DNA of 64,000 nucleotides from Longimicrobium sp. (GTDB lineage: Bacteria; Gemmatimonadota; Gemmatimonadetes; Longimicrobiales; Longimicrobiaceae), in assembly GCA_036377595.1 (NCBI GenBank), contig DASUYB010000068.1:25996-89995 (forward strand), written 5' to 3'. Below are positions 17,856-28,029 of this stretch, piece after piece. Under the pieces are notes generated by a model. The model was given only the letters and a program-made list of their open reading frames with translations. It did not search any database and was not told where the DNA came from. Numbering within the stretch: the stretch's first letter is position 1; each line of letters opens with the position of its first letter. The translations under genes were made by a program, and so were the position numbers.

Positions 17856-19167
17856 CGCGCACGATCCTGAAGCCGCTGAAGATCTGCCGGCGGATGGGAT
17901 AGTCCCAGTTGCGGAAGGTGCCGCGGATGGCGCCCGGGCGAGTGGCCCAGCTGCCGCCGCGCAGCACCTTGTACTCCGGCCCGAAGAAGACTTCGGAGTA
18001 CTCCTTGTACGGAAAGGTCTCGTAGCCGGGATACCCCGCGAAGTCGCTCGACGTCCACTCCCACACGTCGCCGATCATCCCGTAGCAGCCGATGGGGCTG
18101 AGGTTGCGGGGATACGCGCCGACCTGCGCCGTCTCGAAGGCGAGCTGGTCGAGGTTGGCGTCGTACGCGGTCGCAGGCTCGTCGCCCCACGGGTAGTCGC
18201 GCTTCGCTCCCGTCGCCGGGTCCCACGACGCGGCGGCCTCCCACTCCTGCTCCGTCGGTAGCCGCCCGCCGGCCCAGCGCGCGTACGCGTCGGCCTCGTA
18301 CCAGCAGACGTGGCAGACGGGGCGCTGGGGATCGACCTCCATCTCCCGGTCCATCGAGCGCGTCATCCACGTTCCGTCGTCCTCGCGCCGCCAGAACTGC
18401 GGGGCGAACAGGCCGGCCTCCTGGCGGTGCGCCCACCCGGCCTCGGTCCAAAGCTCCGGGCGGTCGTATCCCCCGTCGTCGATGAAGCGCTGGTACTCGC
18501 CGTTGGTCACCGGCCACGCGCCGATGCGGAAGGGGCGGAGGTCGACGGCGTGGCGCGGGCGCTCGTTGTCGTAGGCGGCGCCGCGGTCGCCGGTGCCGAT
18601 TTCCACCCGCCCGCCGGGGAAGCGCACCATCCCGTCCCCGTCGGCGGCAACGGGGCGGCCCGGCGGCGTGGCGATGGCGCGCGGGGCGCGGTAGAAGGGA
18701 TCTTCCTTCAGCTGCAGCGCCTGCAGGATCGTCTCGTTGTGCTGGTACTCGTGCTGGAGCACCATGCGGTACACGTAGCCGCCGCGCAGCAGCGGGTCGT
18801 CGCCGCGCGGGGCGCCGCCGTTCTCCAGGTGGCTGAGGACGCGCTGCCGCGTCTCGGCCATGTTGTCGAGCGACGCGCCCAGCCCGGGAAGCTGCAGCTG
18901 GCCGCGGACGGAGCGGGGGTTCTCGCACGGGTTGAAGATCCCCGGCATCTCGCCGAACTCCACGGGGCCGGAGAGGTTGCGGACCAGCCAGAGCTCCTCG
19001 AAGTGCGCGATGTGCCCCAGGTCCCACACGATGGGGCTCATCAGCCGGTTGTGCTGCGCCATCAGCTCCGCCTCGGGCACGGAGCCCACCAGCAGGAGCG
19101 TACGCGCGCGCGCATCCAGCAGCAGCTCCGCGATTTCGCGCGGGGAAGGCGCGTGGGTGGGGGTCAT
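17848..19167 (-). CDS. egtB: Ergothioneine biosynthesis sulfoxide synthase EgtB
   Basis: A 439-residue non-heme iron enzyme that couples hercynine to a thiol (gamma-Glu-Cys or Cys). The N-terminal DinB_2 domain has DLGHIAHFEELWLV and the iron-binding HEYQHNE (HxxxHxE). The C-terminal formylglycine-generating-enzyme-like domain has GDVWEWTSSDFAGYPGYE and VLRGGSWATRPGAIRGTFRN. It is the first gene of egtB-egtD-egtA. No egtC or egtE is seen nearby, so amide hydrolysis and C-S lysis must be done by genes elsewhere if the pathway is complete. Confidence 0.95.
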   Translation of the reverse strand: MTPTHAPSPREIAELLLDARARTLLLVGSVPEAELMAQHNRLMSPIVWDLGHIAHFEELWLVRNLSGPVEFGEMPGIFNPCENPRSVRGQLQLPGLGASLDNMAETRQRVLSHLENGGAPRGDDPLLRGGYVYRMVLQHEYQHNETILQALQLKEDPFYRAPRAIATPPGRPVAADGDGMVRFPGGRVEIGTGDRGAAYDNERPRHAVDLRPFRIGAWPVTNGEYQRFIDDGGYDRPELWTEAGWAHRQEAGLFAPQFWRREDDGTWMTRSMDREMEVDPQRPVCHVCWYEADAYARWAGGRLPTEQEWEAAASWDPATGAKRDYPWGDEPATAYDANLDQLAFETAQVGAYPRNLSPIGCYGMIGDVWEWTSSDFAGYPGYETFPYKEYSEVFFGPEYKVLRGGSWATRPGAIRGTFRNWDYPIRRQIFSGFRIVRDD

Positions 19168-19830
19168 CTACGGGCGTGGAGGAGGGTTTCCGCGCGGACC
19201 GGCCGGGTGTAAGCTACGTAAGGGCCCACGGGTGCGCCACGAATCCGGCGCGTGCGAATGCCGCCGGTGCAGCGGCCACCGATGCAAGAAGCCCGCCGGG
19301 GACCCGAAGGTATGCAGAAGGCTGACACCTTGTTTACCCGACGGTGACGGTTCGCGCGCAGGGTGTTGCGGGCGAATGGATTCGCGGCGACAACTGCACA
19401 AAGTTCGCTCTCCGCGGACTCCCGGGCAGAGATCCGCGTGGAGGTGCCGTCCTCCGGCGACCGCGGGTGAAACCCGCGGCTGCAAAATCGGGAAGTCCGC
19501 CTTCGCGGACTCGCGAGGGCGGCGTCGTTGTGCTGCTCCGCATCGGTTCACCCGATCTCCACCTCGCGGGTGATGGGTTGCCGATGTTCGTGTTCGCAGC
19601 CCGCGAAGGCGGACTTCCCGAGGTTCCAGTGGCAGGCTTCAACCTGCCGGTATGCAGAATCTGCACACATTCACCCGAGGATTCGCGCGATCACCACCCC
19701 GCCATCCCCACCCCTGACGCCCTGATCGTATCGTTTGCAGGTTGGAGTCGGCGCGGGCGCTGCTGGTTACACGCGGGATGATACGGAGCTGCGGGCGGCG
19801 GCGGATCTCATCTCCAATCCTGGTCTTCCG
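19168..19830. repeat. Gene-free gap with repeat family E segments
   Basis: No gene can be supported in these 660 bp between egtB and the osmoprotectant transporter. About 19373-19640 resembles the element at 46569-46680: a hairpin around GTGAAACCCGCGG, and GGGAAGTCCGCCTTCGCGGA, with a related inverted segment at 19605-19645. The egtB promoter should lie close to 19170-19260, but I see no convincing boxes. Confidence 0.6.
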
Positions 19831-20573
<743 letters not shown>

Positions 20574-20577
<4 letters not shown>

Positions 20578-22346
20578 TTCCCTCCCGCGTTTCCGCGCGC
20601 CCGGCGATCCCCGGCGCGGCCGCGGCCGGCCCCCTCCCCCGGCCCCTCCCCCGCTCCGCAGGGGAGGGGAGAACTCAGTGCTATCCGCAGCGGATTCTGC
20701 GGAGCCCTGCCGCGCGCGCGGGGACTTCGTCGGCGCTGAAGCTGGTAGTCCGCGAAGGCGGACTTCGTGTGGTTGTTGCAGCGATTTCAATCGCCCTGCT
20801 AGCCCTCACCGCACCCCTCTCCGCGCAGCCATCATCATCCCCATCCCCCGCGACCTCCCGTCCGGTCGTCGTCGCGTCGAAACCGTTCGGGGAGAGCTAC
20901 CTGCTGGCGGAGATGTTCGCGCAGGTGCTGGAGGCGCGCGGCATCCGCGCCGACCGCCGCCTGGGGCTGGGCGCGACGGAGATCGCGTTCGGGGCGCTGC
21001 GCACGGGGGCGATCGACCTCTACCCGGAGTACACGGGGACCGGGCTGACGGCCATCCTGCACGAGGAGCCGCGCGGCGACGCGGGCGCGGTGTTCGGCCG
21101 CGTGTCGCGCGAGTTCGAGGCGCGCTGGGGGGTGCACTGGCTGCCGCCGCTCGGCTTCGAGAACACCTACGCCATAGCCGTGCGGCGCGAGACGGCGCGG
21201 AGGTACGGGCTGCGCACGCTCACCGACCTGGCGCGGGCGTCGCCGCGGCTGACGGCGGGGTTCACGCCGGACTTCATCGGGCGGCCGGACGGGCTCCCCG
21301 GCCTCACGCGCGCGTACGGGCTGCACCCGCGCGAAGTCCGTTCGCTGGTGCAGGCGGTGAAGTACCGCGCGCTGGCCGAGGGCGCCGTCGACGTGGTGGA
21401 CGGCTATTCGACCGACGGGCTGCTGGCGAAGTACGACCTCGTGGTGCTGGAGGACGACAAGCGCTTCTTTCCGCCGTACGAGGCCGCGGCGATGGTGGGC
21501 CCCCGCCTCTGGCGCGAATCCCCCGCCGCCGTCGCCGAGCTGGCGCGGCTGAGCGGACGGCTGGACGTGGCGCGGATGCGCGAGCTGAACCGCCGCGTGG
21601 AGGTCGACGGCCAGCCCGTCGCGCGCGTTGCGTCCGATGCGCTTCGGGAGATGAGACTGCTGCAGGGCGCCGCGTCGCCCCGCGCGGCGGCGGCGGATGC
21701 GACGGCGCGCGACGCGTCGCTCGCGGCGTACATGTGGGCGCGGCGCGGGGAGCTGCTGCGGCAGGGGCTGCGGCACCTGCTGCTGGTGCTGCTCTCGCTC
21801 GCCGCCGCGGTGGCCGTCGCGGTGCCGCTGGGGGTGATGCTGGAGCGGACGCGCGGCGCGGCCGAGGGCGCCATCCGCGGCGCGGGCGTGCTGCAGACCA
21901 TCCCCAGCATCGCCCTGCTGGCGTTCATGATCCCGTTGCTGGGGATCGGGGTGGCACCGGCGCTGGTGGCGCTCTGGCTGTACTCGCTCTACCCCATCCT
22001 CCGCCACACCTACAGCGGCGTGCGCGACGCCGACCCCAACGCCGTCGAGGCCGCCCGCGCGCTGGGGATGAGCCCCGGCCAGGTGCTGCGCCACGTGCGC
22101 CTTCCCCTCGCCGCGCCGGCGATCATGGCCGGCGTCCGCACCGCCGCGGTGATCGACGTGGGCACGGCCACGCTGGCCGCGTTCATCGGCGCGGGCGGCC
22201 TGGGCGACCCGATCGTGGCGGGCCTCGCGCTCACCGACACGCGCATGATCCTCTCCGGCGCCATCCCCGCCGCGCTCCTGGCGCTGGGGGTGGACGCCGC
22301 GCTGGGCCTCGCCGAGCGCGCCGTCCGCCCGCGAGGGATCGGGTAA
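20574..22346 (+). CDS. Fused osmoprotectant-binding protein and permease (OpuC/ProX-ProW-like)
   Basis: Up to 590 residues from the GTG at 20574. A substrate-binding domain comes first (VVVASKPFGESYLLAEMFAQ, then AIDLYPEYTGTGLTAILHEE and VVDGYSTDGLLAKYDLVVLE), followed after about residue 395 by a BPD_transp_1 permease (GVLQTIPSIALLAFMIPLLG, LGMSPGQVLRHVRLPLAAPA). Order SBP-permease is reversed relative to most fusions, where the permease is first. The first 65 residues look like translated intergenic repeats; a GTG at 20769 would start directly at the hydrophobic signal VVVAAISIALLALTAPLSAQ. With the ATPase it would form a two-gene importer for betaine-like compounds. Confidence 0.85.
20745..20789. 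repeat. Dispersed repeat family E inside a coding region
   Basis: The segment TAGTCCGCGAAGGCGGACTT, then CGTGTGGTTGTTGCAGCG, is the same element found inverted at 40214-40260 and, in altered form, at 54850-54900. Here it encodes the start of the signal peptide of the osmoprotectant transporter. Confidence 0.75.
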
Positions 22347-22359
22347 GGCCGGGGGACGC

Positions 22360-22403
22360 ATCCCGGCGGCGGCGCGCGATCTCCCGCACGCCGCCGCCGG
22401 GAT
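22360..22403. terminator. Bidirectional terminator-like hairpin
   Basis: A perfect 15-bp stem (ATCCCGGCGGCGGCG with its complement) and 14-nt loop between two convergent genes. No T-run follows on the plus strand, so Rho-independent action is uncertain. Confidence 0.6.
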
Positions 22404-22407
22404 CATC

Positions 22408-23976
22408 CTAAGTACCGCTGTAGCCGGAGCCGTAGAGGTTGCGGGTCCAGGACTGCGACGTGGAGCAGTACTCCATCGTGGCGGCAGCCCACCAGTAGCT
22501 GTTGGTGGAGCAGGTCCACGGCCACTCCTCCCGGAACTCCGAGACCTGCACGGGGAAGGTGGCGGCGCCGTGGAACTCCGTCTCGCCGTCCACCAGCCGC
22601 ATCCGGACGGTGTAGTCCGCGCCGAGCGGGGCCAGGGGCAGCCCGCCCACGAAGTCCTGGTCGTAGTTGAAGTGGTACACGAACTCGTTGCCGGACCGGT
22701 CGTCCCAGACGCGCATGTAGCTGACGGAGTGGTAGGACACGTTCGTGGACATCCGGCTGTACCACGCGTTGGTGAAGGGGAACTCGCCCGTGTGCGTGCA
22801 CGCCGTCACCAGCACCCCCGTGGCGCCGTCCGAGCCGTAGCCGCAGAGATCGCCGCCGTAGTCGTAGGTGAGCGCCAGCTCGTACGCGCCGGAGACCACG
22901 GGCACTCCGCCGGACTCCTCCTCGACCTCCACCCGGGGAAGGCGGCTCATCCCCTTCTGGATGTAGCCGCTGGCCGAGGTGGTGCGGTTGGCGTAAACCG
23001 ACCGCGTCTCGTCCCCGTATTCGTTGCCGCTCTGGCTTCCCACGCTGTCGCCGAACGTCCAGCTTTCGCGGGAGCGACGGTAGCTGTTCCCCTCGCTTCC
23101 GCTCACCACCGCTGAGTAGACCAGCTCGTTGCTGGTCTCGACCTCCACCTCCGCCGACGCGCTGTTGTCGGCCGGGTCGTCGTCGCGCGGCCACGCGCCG
23201 CCCAGCCGCACCTCCACGCGGTGGGTGCCCGCGCTACGGAAGGTCGGCCAGAAGAGGCAGGTGACCGCGTCGCCCGCGTCCACCCAGACCCCCTGCGCCC
23301 AGTCCTGGGCCACGCCGTCCAGGTACAGCTGGCAGCTGGTCACCGCGCCCAGGTCGCCGTTCGTTTCGGCCACCGTGGCGGTGACGAGCGCCGATCTCCC
23401 CTGGCGCACCCGCGCCGGCGCGGAGAGGTCGCGCACCGCCAGGTTGGGGCGCCGCCAGACGGTGCCCGTGATGGTGGGCACGTCGGTGCGGTTGCGGTCC
23501 GCGCCCGTGACCGTCGCCATCACCTGGAGCTGCGTTCCGCGCGCCAGCCCGCCGACGGTGGGCGAGGCCACGCTGCTGTCCGTGAGCCCGGGGCCGTACA
23601 CGCGCGTGCCGATCATCCTCCCGTCGGGGGTGAGCGCCTTCAGCTGCAGGTGGGTGATCACGGGCCGCTGCAGCCAGTCCTGCGCGAACGCCCGCACCTC
23701 CATCTCGGTGCTGCCGTCGTGTCCCAGCAGCGCCTGCACGGCGAGCGACACCGAGCCGGAGCGGCCGGTGGCCGGGTGGTGCCCCAGGTCGCGGTACCGG
23801 ACCGTGTTGGCGATCAGCGCCGGCCGGCGGAGGGTGGATGCCGTGGCGCCGTCGTGCCGCGGGGCGGGCTGCGCGATGCGAGAGGCGGTGGGTGCGTCGC
23901 CGCACGCCGCGGCGGCGCACAGGAGCAGGGGCAGGACGGGGGTGCGCCGGAGCGCGGTGCGGAGCGGGAGGTGCAT
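22408..23976 (-). CDS. Large secreted lipoprotein with CARDB-like region
   Basis: A 522-residue protein with a lipoprotein signal (LLLCAAAACGDAPTA). Residues about 195-290 read like a CARDB adhesion-type module: VRDLSAPARVRQGRSALVTA, then CLFWPTFRSAGTHRVEV and DDPADNSASAEVEV. The C-terminal 230 residues are rich in Tyr, Ser and Gly and contain four or more cysteines (DLCGYGSDGATGVLVTACTH). It probably sits on the cell surface. Its role is unknown; it stands alone. Confidence 0.75.
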   Translation of the reverse strand: MHLPLRTALRRTPVLPLLLCAAAACGDAPTASRIAQPAPRHDGATASTLRRPALIANTVRYRDLGHHPATGRSGSVSLAVQALLGHDGSTEMEVRAFAQDWLQRPVITHLQLKALTPDGRMIGTRVYGPGLTDSSVASPTVGGLARGTQLQVMATVTGADRNRTDVPTITGTVWRRPNLAVRDLSAPARVRQGRSALVTATVAETNGDLGAVTSCQLYLDGVAQDWAQGVWVDAGDAVTCLFWPTFRSAGTHRVEVRLGGAWPRDDDPADNSASAEVEVETSNELVYSAVVSGSEGNSYRRSRESWTFGDSVGSQSGNEYGDETRSVYANRTTSASGYIQKGMSRLPRVEVEEESGGVPVVSGAYELALTYDYGGDLCGYGSDGATGVLVTACTHTGEFPFTNAWYSRMSTNVSYHSVSYMRVWDDRSGNEFVYHFNYDQDFVGGLPLAPLGADYTVRMRLVDGETEFHGAATFPVQVSEFREEWPWTCSTNSYWWAAATMEYCSTSQSWTRNLYGSGYSGT

Positions 23977-24230
23977 GCTCGTGTTCCATGAAACAGGGGT
24001 GGGCAGCGCGTTCCGGGTGGGCCGCCTCGCGGAGCTGCGATGGCGGTGGAACGCGAATTGGCGCCCGGGGCACGGTGCGTGCCGCCACGTGTTTCCCGTC
24101 CGTAAGTGCTTCGTGTTGCAGAAGGGTAGAGGATGGAGAGGCGAAGATTGGATGGATCTTCATCCCAACAGATCGGGACGTATGCGCCCCAACTTTTGTT
24201 CCTTCGATGGGACAGCCCCCCGGAAAAACG
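23977..24230. other. Upstream region of the CARDB-like lipoprotein gene
   Basis: About 250 bp without a gene. It is less GC-rich around 24110-24210 and probably holds the minus-strand promoter. I cannot pick a reliable -10/-35 pair. Confidence 0.4.
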
Positions 24231-24267
24231 GCGGCGGCGCGGGGGGATGGGACCCCCGCGCCGCCGC
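24231..24267 (-). terminator. Intrinsic terminator of the L,D-transpeptidase gene
   Basis: GCGGCGGCGCGGGGG pairs with CCCCCGCGCCGCCGC. On the minus strand the stem is followed by CGTTTTTCCG. It lies about 20 bp after the stop. Confidence 0.75.
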
Positions 24268-24287
24268 TTCTCCTGTCTATCCGCGCG

Positions 24288-24959
24288 TCAGGCCGCGCTG
24301 CGGGCGAAGTACATCAGGCTGCCGCCCTTGATCATGTTGATGACCCGGGTGCGGTTGGCCATCGACGTGGCGGGGCAGCCGTTGCTGCGCCCCTGGATCA
24401 CCGCCTTGTCGTGCACGTAGTCGGCGCCGTGCACCACCACCGCGCGCACGCGCAGGTTCGAGTTGGTGTCCGACAGCCCGTCCAGCCGCAGCGAGAAGCC
24501 GTGCTTCCCCTCGTACGTCTCGGCCGTGCGCACGAATCCCAGCGAGCTGCAGTTGGAGCCCGGCACGTTGCTGAACTTGTGCGCGATGCCGTCGTGGTCC
24601 GGCTCCGAGCCCACGCCGTTGGCCATGTGGAACGACTCCACCTGCCCCGTGGCCATGTCGACGATGTGGAAGCGCGCCACGCTGGAGCTCTGCGAGTAGT
24701 CCAGCACCGAGATGTGGCCCTTGTTGGGGAACTTGTCCTGGTGCGCCTGGAAGAAGCCCAGCGCCTCGGCCAGCAGCTTCTTCGGAACGACGCCGTTTGG
24801 ATCGAGATGCGCGAACGGCGTGGCCGCGATCTCCGTGATCCCCACCGCCGCGGCGGGGAACTGGCCGGGGAGCGCCGCGGCCTCGGCGATGCTCTCGGCG
24901 GACGCGGCCTCGAGGTCGCCGCCCTCGAGGAAGTCGAACGGATCGGGCAGCTTTTCCAT
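24288..24959 (-). CDS. Murein L,D-transpeptidase catalytic domain protein (YkuD_2 type)
   Basis: A 223-residue protein. The start at 24959 is fixed by a GGAGG site 7 bp upstream. The C-terminal half follows the YkuD_2 family: ISVLDYSQSSSVARFHIVDM, AHKFSNVPGSNCSSLGFVRT, a histidine in VVVHGADYV (about residue 177) and the catalytic SNGCPA (Cys about 195). Such enzymes form 3-3 peptidoglycan cross-links or anchor proteins. No Sec signal is visible; the N-terminus MEKLPDPFDFLEGGDLEAA is acidic, which is odd for a periplasmic enzyme. It is divergent from the AAA ATPase gene. Confidence 0.85.
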   Translation of the reverse strand: MEKLPDPFDFLEGGDLEAASAESIAEAAALPGQFPAAAVGITEIAATPFAHLDPNGVVPKKLLAEALGFFQAHQDKFPNKGHISVLDYSQSSSVARFHIVDMATGQVESFHMANGVGSEPDHDGIAHKFSNVPGSNCSSLGFVRTAETYEGKHGFSLRLDGLSDTNSNLRVRAVVVHGADYVHDKAVIQGRSNGCPATSMANRTRVINMIKGGSLMYFARSAA

Positions 24960-25296
24960 GGTGTGCCTCCGGAAGGGGGGAACGGGGGTGCGATGGTGGG
25001 ATGACGGACCGTGCGCGGGGACGGTGGAACGCGCGGGCAGCCCCATCAAGATGCACGCACATCCGTTTCCGCGAAATGCTCTTGCGTCGCAGTGGGGGAT
25101 CGTACCGGCGGGGTGATACGGCCGCGCGCGGCCTCTCCCCTGGACGGGCGCGAAAACTTCCCATCGCCTCGCGCGTAGTCACCCTGCGCGGCGCCGCGGA
25201 TCCGCTTCCGGGGTATGGAGATGGACGGAAGCTCGGATCTTGCCACGCTGGCGCGCCGAGAATCACCCACGACGAAACGCACCACACGGAGCAGGA
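24960..25296. promoter_or_regulatory. Divergent intergenic region, L,D-transpeptidase and AAA ATPase
   Basis: A 337-bp gap between divergent genes; promoters for both must lie here. No repeat or clear operator was seen. Confidence 0.4.
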
Positions 25297-26517
25297 ATGG
25301 CAAACGGCTGGCGTGAGCTGTTCTTCGGGCCGCAGCCCGAGCAGTCGGGGATGGTGGAGCCGGTCGTTCCCCGGCGCACCTTCGCGGACGTGATCCTGCC
25401 GCCCAGCACGCGGCGGCAGCTGGACCAGGCGCTGGTGCAGATCCGCAAGCACGACGTGCTGTTCGGCGACTGGGGCCTCGGCGAGCGGCACGACACCGGG
25501 CTGGGGCTGGCGTTCAACTTCGCCGGGCCGCCGGGCACGGGAAAGACGATCTGCGCCGAGGCCATCGCCCACGCGCTGGGGAAGAAGCTGCTCGTCGTGC
25601 GCTACGCCGAGCTGGAGAGCCAGTGGGCGGGGGTGACGGGGAAGAACGTGTCGGCCGTGTTCATGGCGGCGCACGAGGGCGACTCGGTGCTCTTCTTCGA
25701 CGAGGCCGACGCCATCGCCAGCCGCCGCTTCACGCAGATGGACCAGGGCTACCAGCGCGAGGCCAACTCCGTCGTGAACGTGCTGCTGCGCGAGGTGGAG
25801 GAGTTCCAGGGGGTGGTGATCTTCGCCACCAACCTGGCGGCCAACTTCGACCCGGCCTTCGAGCGGCGAATCCGCACGCACATCCTGTTCGAGATGCCGG
25901 GGCCCGAGGAGCGCGAGAAGATCTGGCGCTCGCAGATCCACGCGCGGAAGACGCCGCTGGCCGACGACGTGGACTTCCGCGCGCTGGCCGAGCGCTACCC
26001 CGGCAGCGGCGGCGACATCAAGAACGCGGTGCTGAAGGCCGCGCAGGCCGCCATCGCCGAGCCGGGCGAGGACGCGCAGAAGCGCATCACCCAGCACCAC
26101 TTCCTGCAGGCGATGGACGAGGTGCTGTCGGCCAAGCGGGTGATGGACCAGTCGCTCTTCGGCGCCGCCGCGGCCGCGTCGGGCCTGCCCATGCCCTGGA
26201 GCGCGGATGGCGCCTCGGTCGCGGGGGCGGACGAGCTGCGCGACGACGTCTCCGCCCTCGCCGCGCGGCTGGTGGAGGTGGAGGACGCGCTGGTGACGGT
26301 GCCCGAAGCGCTCAAGCGGATCGATGCCGGCCGCGGCGAGACGCAGCGCCGCCTGGAGCAGCTCGCCACCACGGCCGAGCAGGAGCGCGAGGCCGCGCGC
26401 GCCGTCCTGGCCCAGCACCAGGCCGCCTGGGAGCGCCGCCTGAACATGGTGCTCGCCGCGGCCGCCGTCGCCGTCGTGCTGGCGGTCGTCGCGATCGTGC
26501 TGGCGGTGATCGGATAG
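25297..26517 (+). CDS. AAA+ ATPase with C-terminal coiled coil and membrane anchor
   Basis: A 406-residue protein. Walker A is FAGPPGTGKTICAEAIAHAL (residues 77-84 for the loop), Walker B SVLFFDEADAIASRR, the second region of homology AFERRIRTHILFEMPGPEER, and sensor 2 SGGDIKNAVLKAAQ. After the AAA module (about residue 300) come an Ala/Glu/Arg-rich coiled coil and one terminal transmembrane helix (VLAAAAVAVVLAVVAIVLAV). The AAA core resembles ATPases that travel with contractile injection systems. A tail anchor would place it at the inner face of the cytoplasmic membrane. GAGCAGGA precedes the ATG. Confidence 0.85.
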   Translation: MANGWRELFFGPQPEQSGMVEPVVPRRTFADVILPPSTRRQLDQALVQIRKHDVLFGDWGLGERHDTGLGLAFNFAGPPGTGKTICAEAIAHALGKKLLVVRYAELESQWAGVTGKNVSAVFMAAHEGDSVLFFDEADAIASRRFTQMDQGYQREANSVVNVLLREVEEFQGVVIFATNLAANFDPAFERRIRTHILFEMPGPEEREKIWRSQIHARKTPLADDVDFRALAERYPGSGGDIKNAVLKAAQAAIAEPGEDAQKRITQHHFLQAMDEVLSAKRVMDQSLFGAAAAASGLPMPWSADGASVAGADELRDDVSALAARLVEVEDALVTVPEALKRIDAGRGETQRRLEQLATTAEQEREAARAVLAQHQAAWERRLNMVLAAAAVAVVLAVVAIVLAVIG

Positions 26518-26572
26518 CCTGCGTGGGTTGATTGCTTCTGCCTTACAACCTCTGCCGTACACGAGGTGTGCG

Positions 26573-26893
26573 ATGCGCCGAGTAGCCGAGGAGTGGTGGA
26601 CGCTGCAGAACCTGTCTGCGATCGAGTTTCGCAATGGCGTCACCGGCCGGCGTGCTTCCGTGCGCGGTGGTCCCGACGTGTGGGAGACCGTAATGGTGCA
26701 GCGCGATTACGGAGACGATCGTGAGGGGCTGTACCAGCACTTCAGCTGGTTAGCTCCTGGAGATGTGGATCAGGCCCTGACCTACGCCGAGAAGTTCGCC
26801 GTCAGCATCGACGACCGCATCGCGCAGAACGAGCGTGTAGCGGGTGAGCTTGCGCAGGCGTACTCCACGCGAACGGGCCGTTTGACCGAGTAA
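26573..26893 (+). CDS. Small hypothetical protein
   Basis: A 106-residue protein with an ACGAGG site before its ATG at 26573. The sequence (EEWWTLQNLSAIEFRNGVTG, then DVDQALTYAEKFAVSIDDR) is soluble and unrelated to anything I recognise. GC content is slightly lower than its neighbours, so recent acquisition is possible. Confidence 0.6.
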   Translation: MRRVAEEWWTLQNLSAIEFRNGVTGRRASVRGGPDVWETVMVQRDYGDDREGLYQHFSWLAPGDVDQALTYAEKFAVSIDDRIAQNERVAGELAQAYSTRTGRLTE

Positions 26894-26946
26894 GCAGCCG
26901 ATCGACGCCACGATCGGAGTCTTCCCAAGATCGAGGCTGACAAACC

Positions 26947-27867
26947 CTACCGCCCGATCTTCTCCTCCTGGGGGATGAGGGACTTGTGGATGCCGATGGC
27001 GGCGCGGGTGCCCTCGTACGCGGCGCGGATCACCAGGCGCGTGCCGGGGGTGATGTCGCCCGCGGCGTACACGCCGGGGACGCTGGTGGCGAAGTCCTTG
27101 TCCACCTGCACGATTCCCTCGTCGTCCACCTCGCATCCCATGTCCTGCGGCAGCGTCGATCCCGGCCCTGTCGCGACGTGGAAGAAGAGCGCCTCGAACG
27201 CCTCGCTGGTGCCGTCGTGGAAGCGCACGCGCTCCAGCTTCCCGTCCGCCCCCTCCAGCGCCGTCACCGCCCTCTGGTTCACCCCGATCCTGTGCTCCCG
27301 CAGGGTCTCCAGCGCCTCGGCGGACATGTCCCTGGGATGGCTGTGGGTGAGCACGGTCAGGTCGTCGGTCCACGTCAGGAAGTAGAGCGCGTACTTCGCG
27401 ATCGACTCGCCCCAGCCGATGATGGCCACCTTCTTCCCGGCGATCGACGGCCCGTCGCAGTCCGGGCAGTGCCAGATGCTGCTGCCGTAGAAGTCGTCGA
27501 AGCCGGGGATCTCCGGCTTGATGTCCTTCAATCCCGTCGCGAAGAGCAGACGCCGCGCGCGGAAGACGCGGTCGTCCAGCAGCGTCACGCGGAAGTCGTC
27601 CTCCTCGCCCTCCACCGTCCTGACCACCGCCGCTTCGAACTCGGCGCCGGCGTTTGTGGCCTGTTGCCGGCCGATGGCGCGCAGCTCAAGCGGGCCCGGC
27701 TCGTCGACGCCGAAGTAGCCGTGCACCGCCCACGTCTCCTTGTTGCGCGGGTCCTGCGCGTCGAACAGGCGCACGCTGTGGCGATAGCGCGCCAGCCAGA
27801 GCGCGCCAGCCAGCCCCGCCGGCCCGCCGCCGATCACGATCACGTCGTACTCTGGGGATTCCGGCAT
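26947..27867 (-). CDS. Thioredoxin-reductase-like NAD(P)/FAD oxidoreductase
   Basis: A 306-residue flavoprotein. FAD motif YDVIVIGGGPAGLAGALWLA at the start, a redox pair CPDC in SIWHCPDCDGPSIAG, NAD(P)-binding KVAIIGWGESIAKYAL, and a final FAD motif VPGVYAAGDITPGT. The active-site spacing fits the TrxB fold group. The NADPH motif has GWGES in place of the usual GxGxSAxE, so cofactor preference and a thioredoxin partner are unproven. I place the start at 27867; an ATG 48 bp upstream is also open. Confidence 0.88.
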   Translation of the reverse strand: MPESPEYDVIVIGGGPAGLAGALWLARYRHSVRLFDAQDPRNKETWAVHGYFGVDEPGPLELRAIGRQQATNAGAEFEAAVVRTVEGEEDDFRVTLLDDRVFRARRLLFATGLKDIKPEIPGFDDFYGSSIWHCPDCDGPSIAGKKVAIIGWGESIAKYALYFLTWTDDLTVLTHSHPRDMSAEALETLREHRIGVNQRAVTALEGADGKLERVRFHDGTSEAFEALFFHVATGPGSTLPQDMGCEVDDEGIVQVDKDFATSVPGVYAAGDITPGTRLVIRAAYEGTRAAIGIHKSLIPQEEKIGR

Positions 27868-28029
27868 CCCGCGATCCGTCGAAGGTGTGACCAAGGTCCG
27901 TTCGCCGGGGTGCAATCGCCGCGCCGGGTGGGGAGCGCAATCGGCACGGAAACACGAATCCCCCGGAACGCCTGGGCGGGGACGCGCCGGCGCTCCGGAG
28001 GACGGTTCAGCCGCTCGGGACGGTCAGCC

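Noticed and set aside
19344..19781. A 145-codon frame between egtB and the osmoprotectant transporter
   Set aside because: It consists of family E repeat sequence and has no protein-like conservation or ribosome site.
24277..26643. A 788-codon minus-strand frame
   Set aside because: Antisense of the AAA ATPase and out of frame with the L,D-transpeptidase, both of which have clear motifs and ribosome sites.
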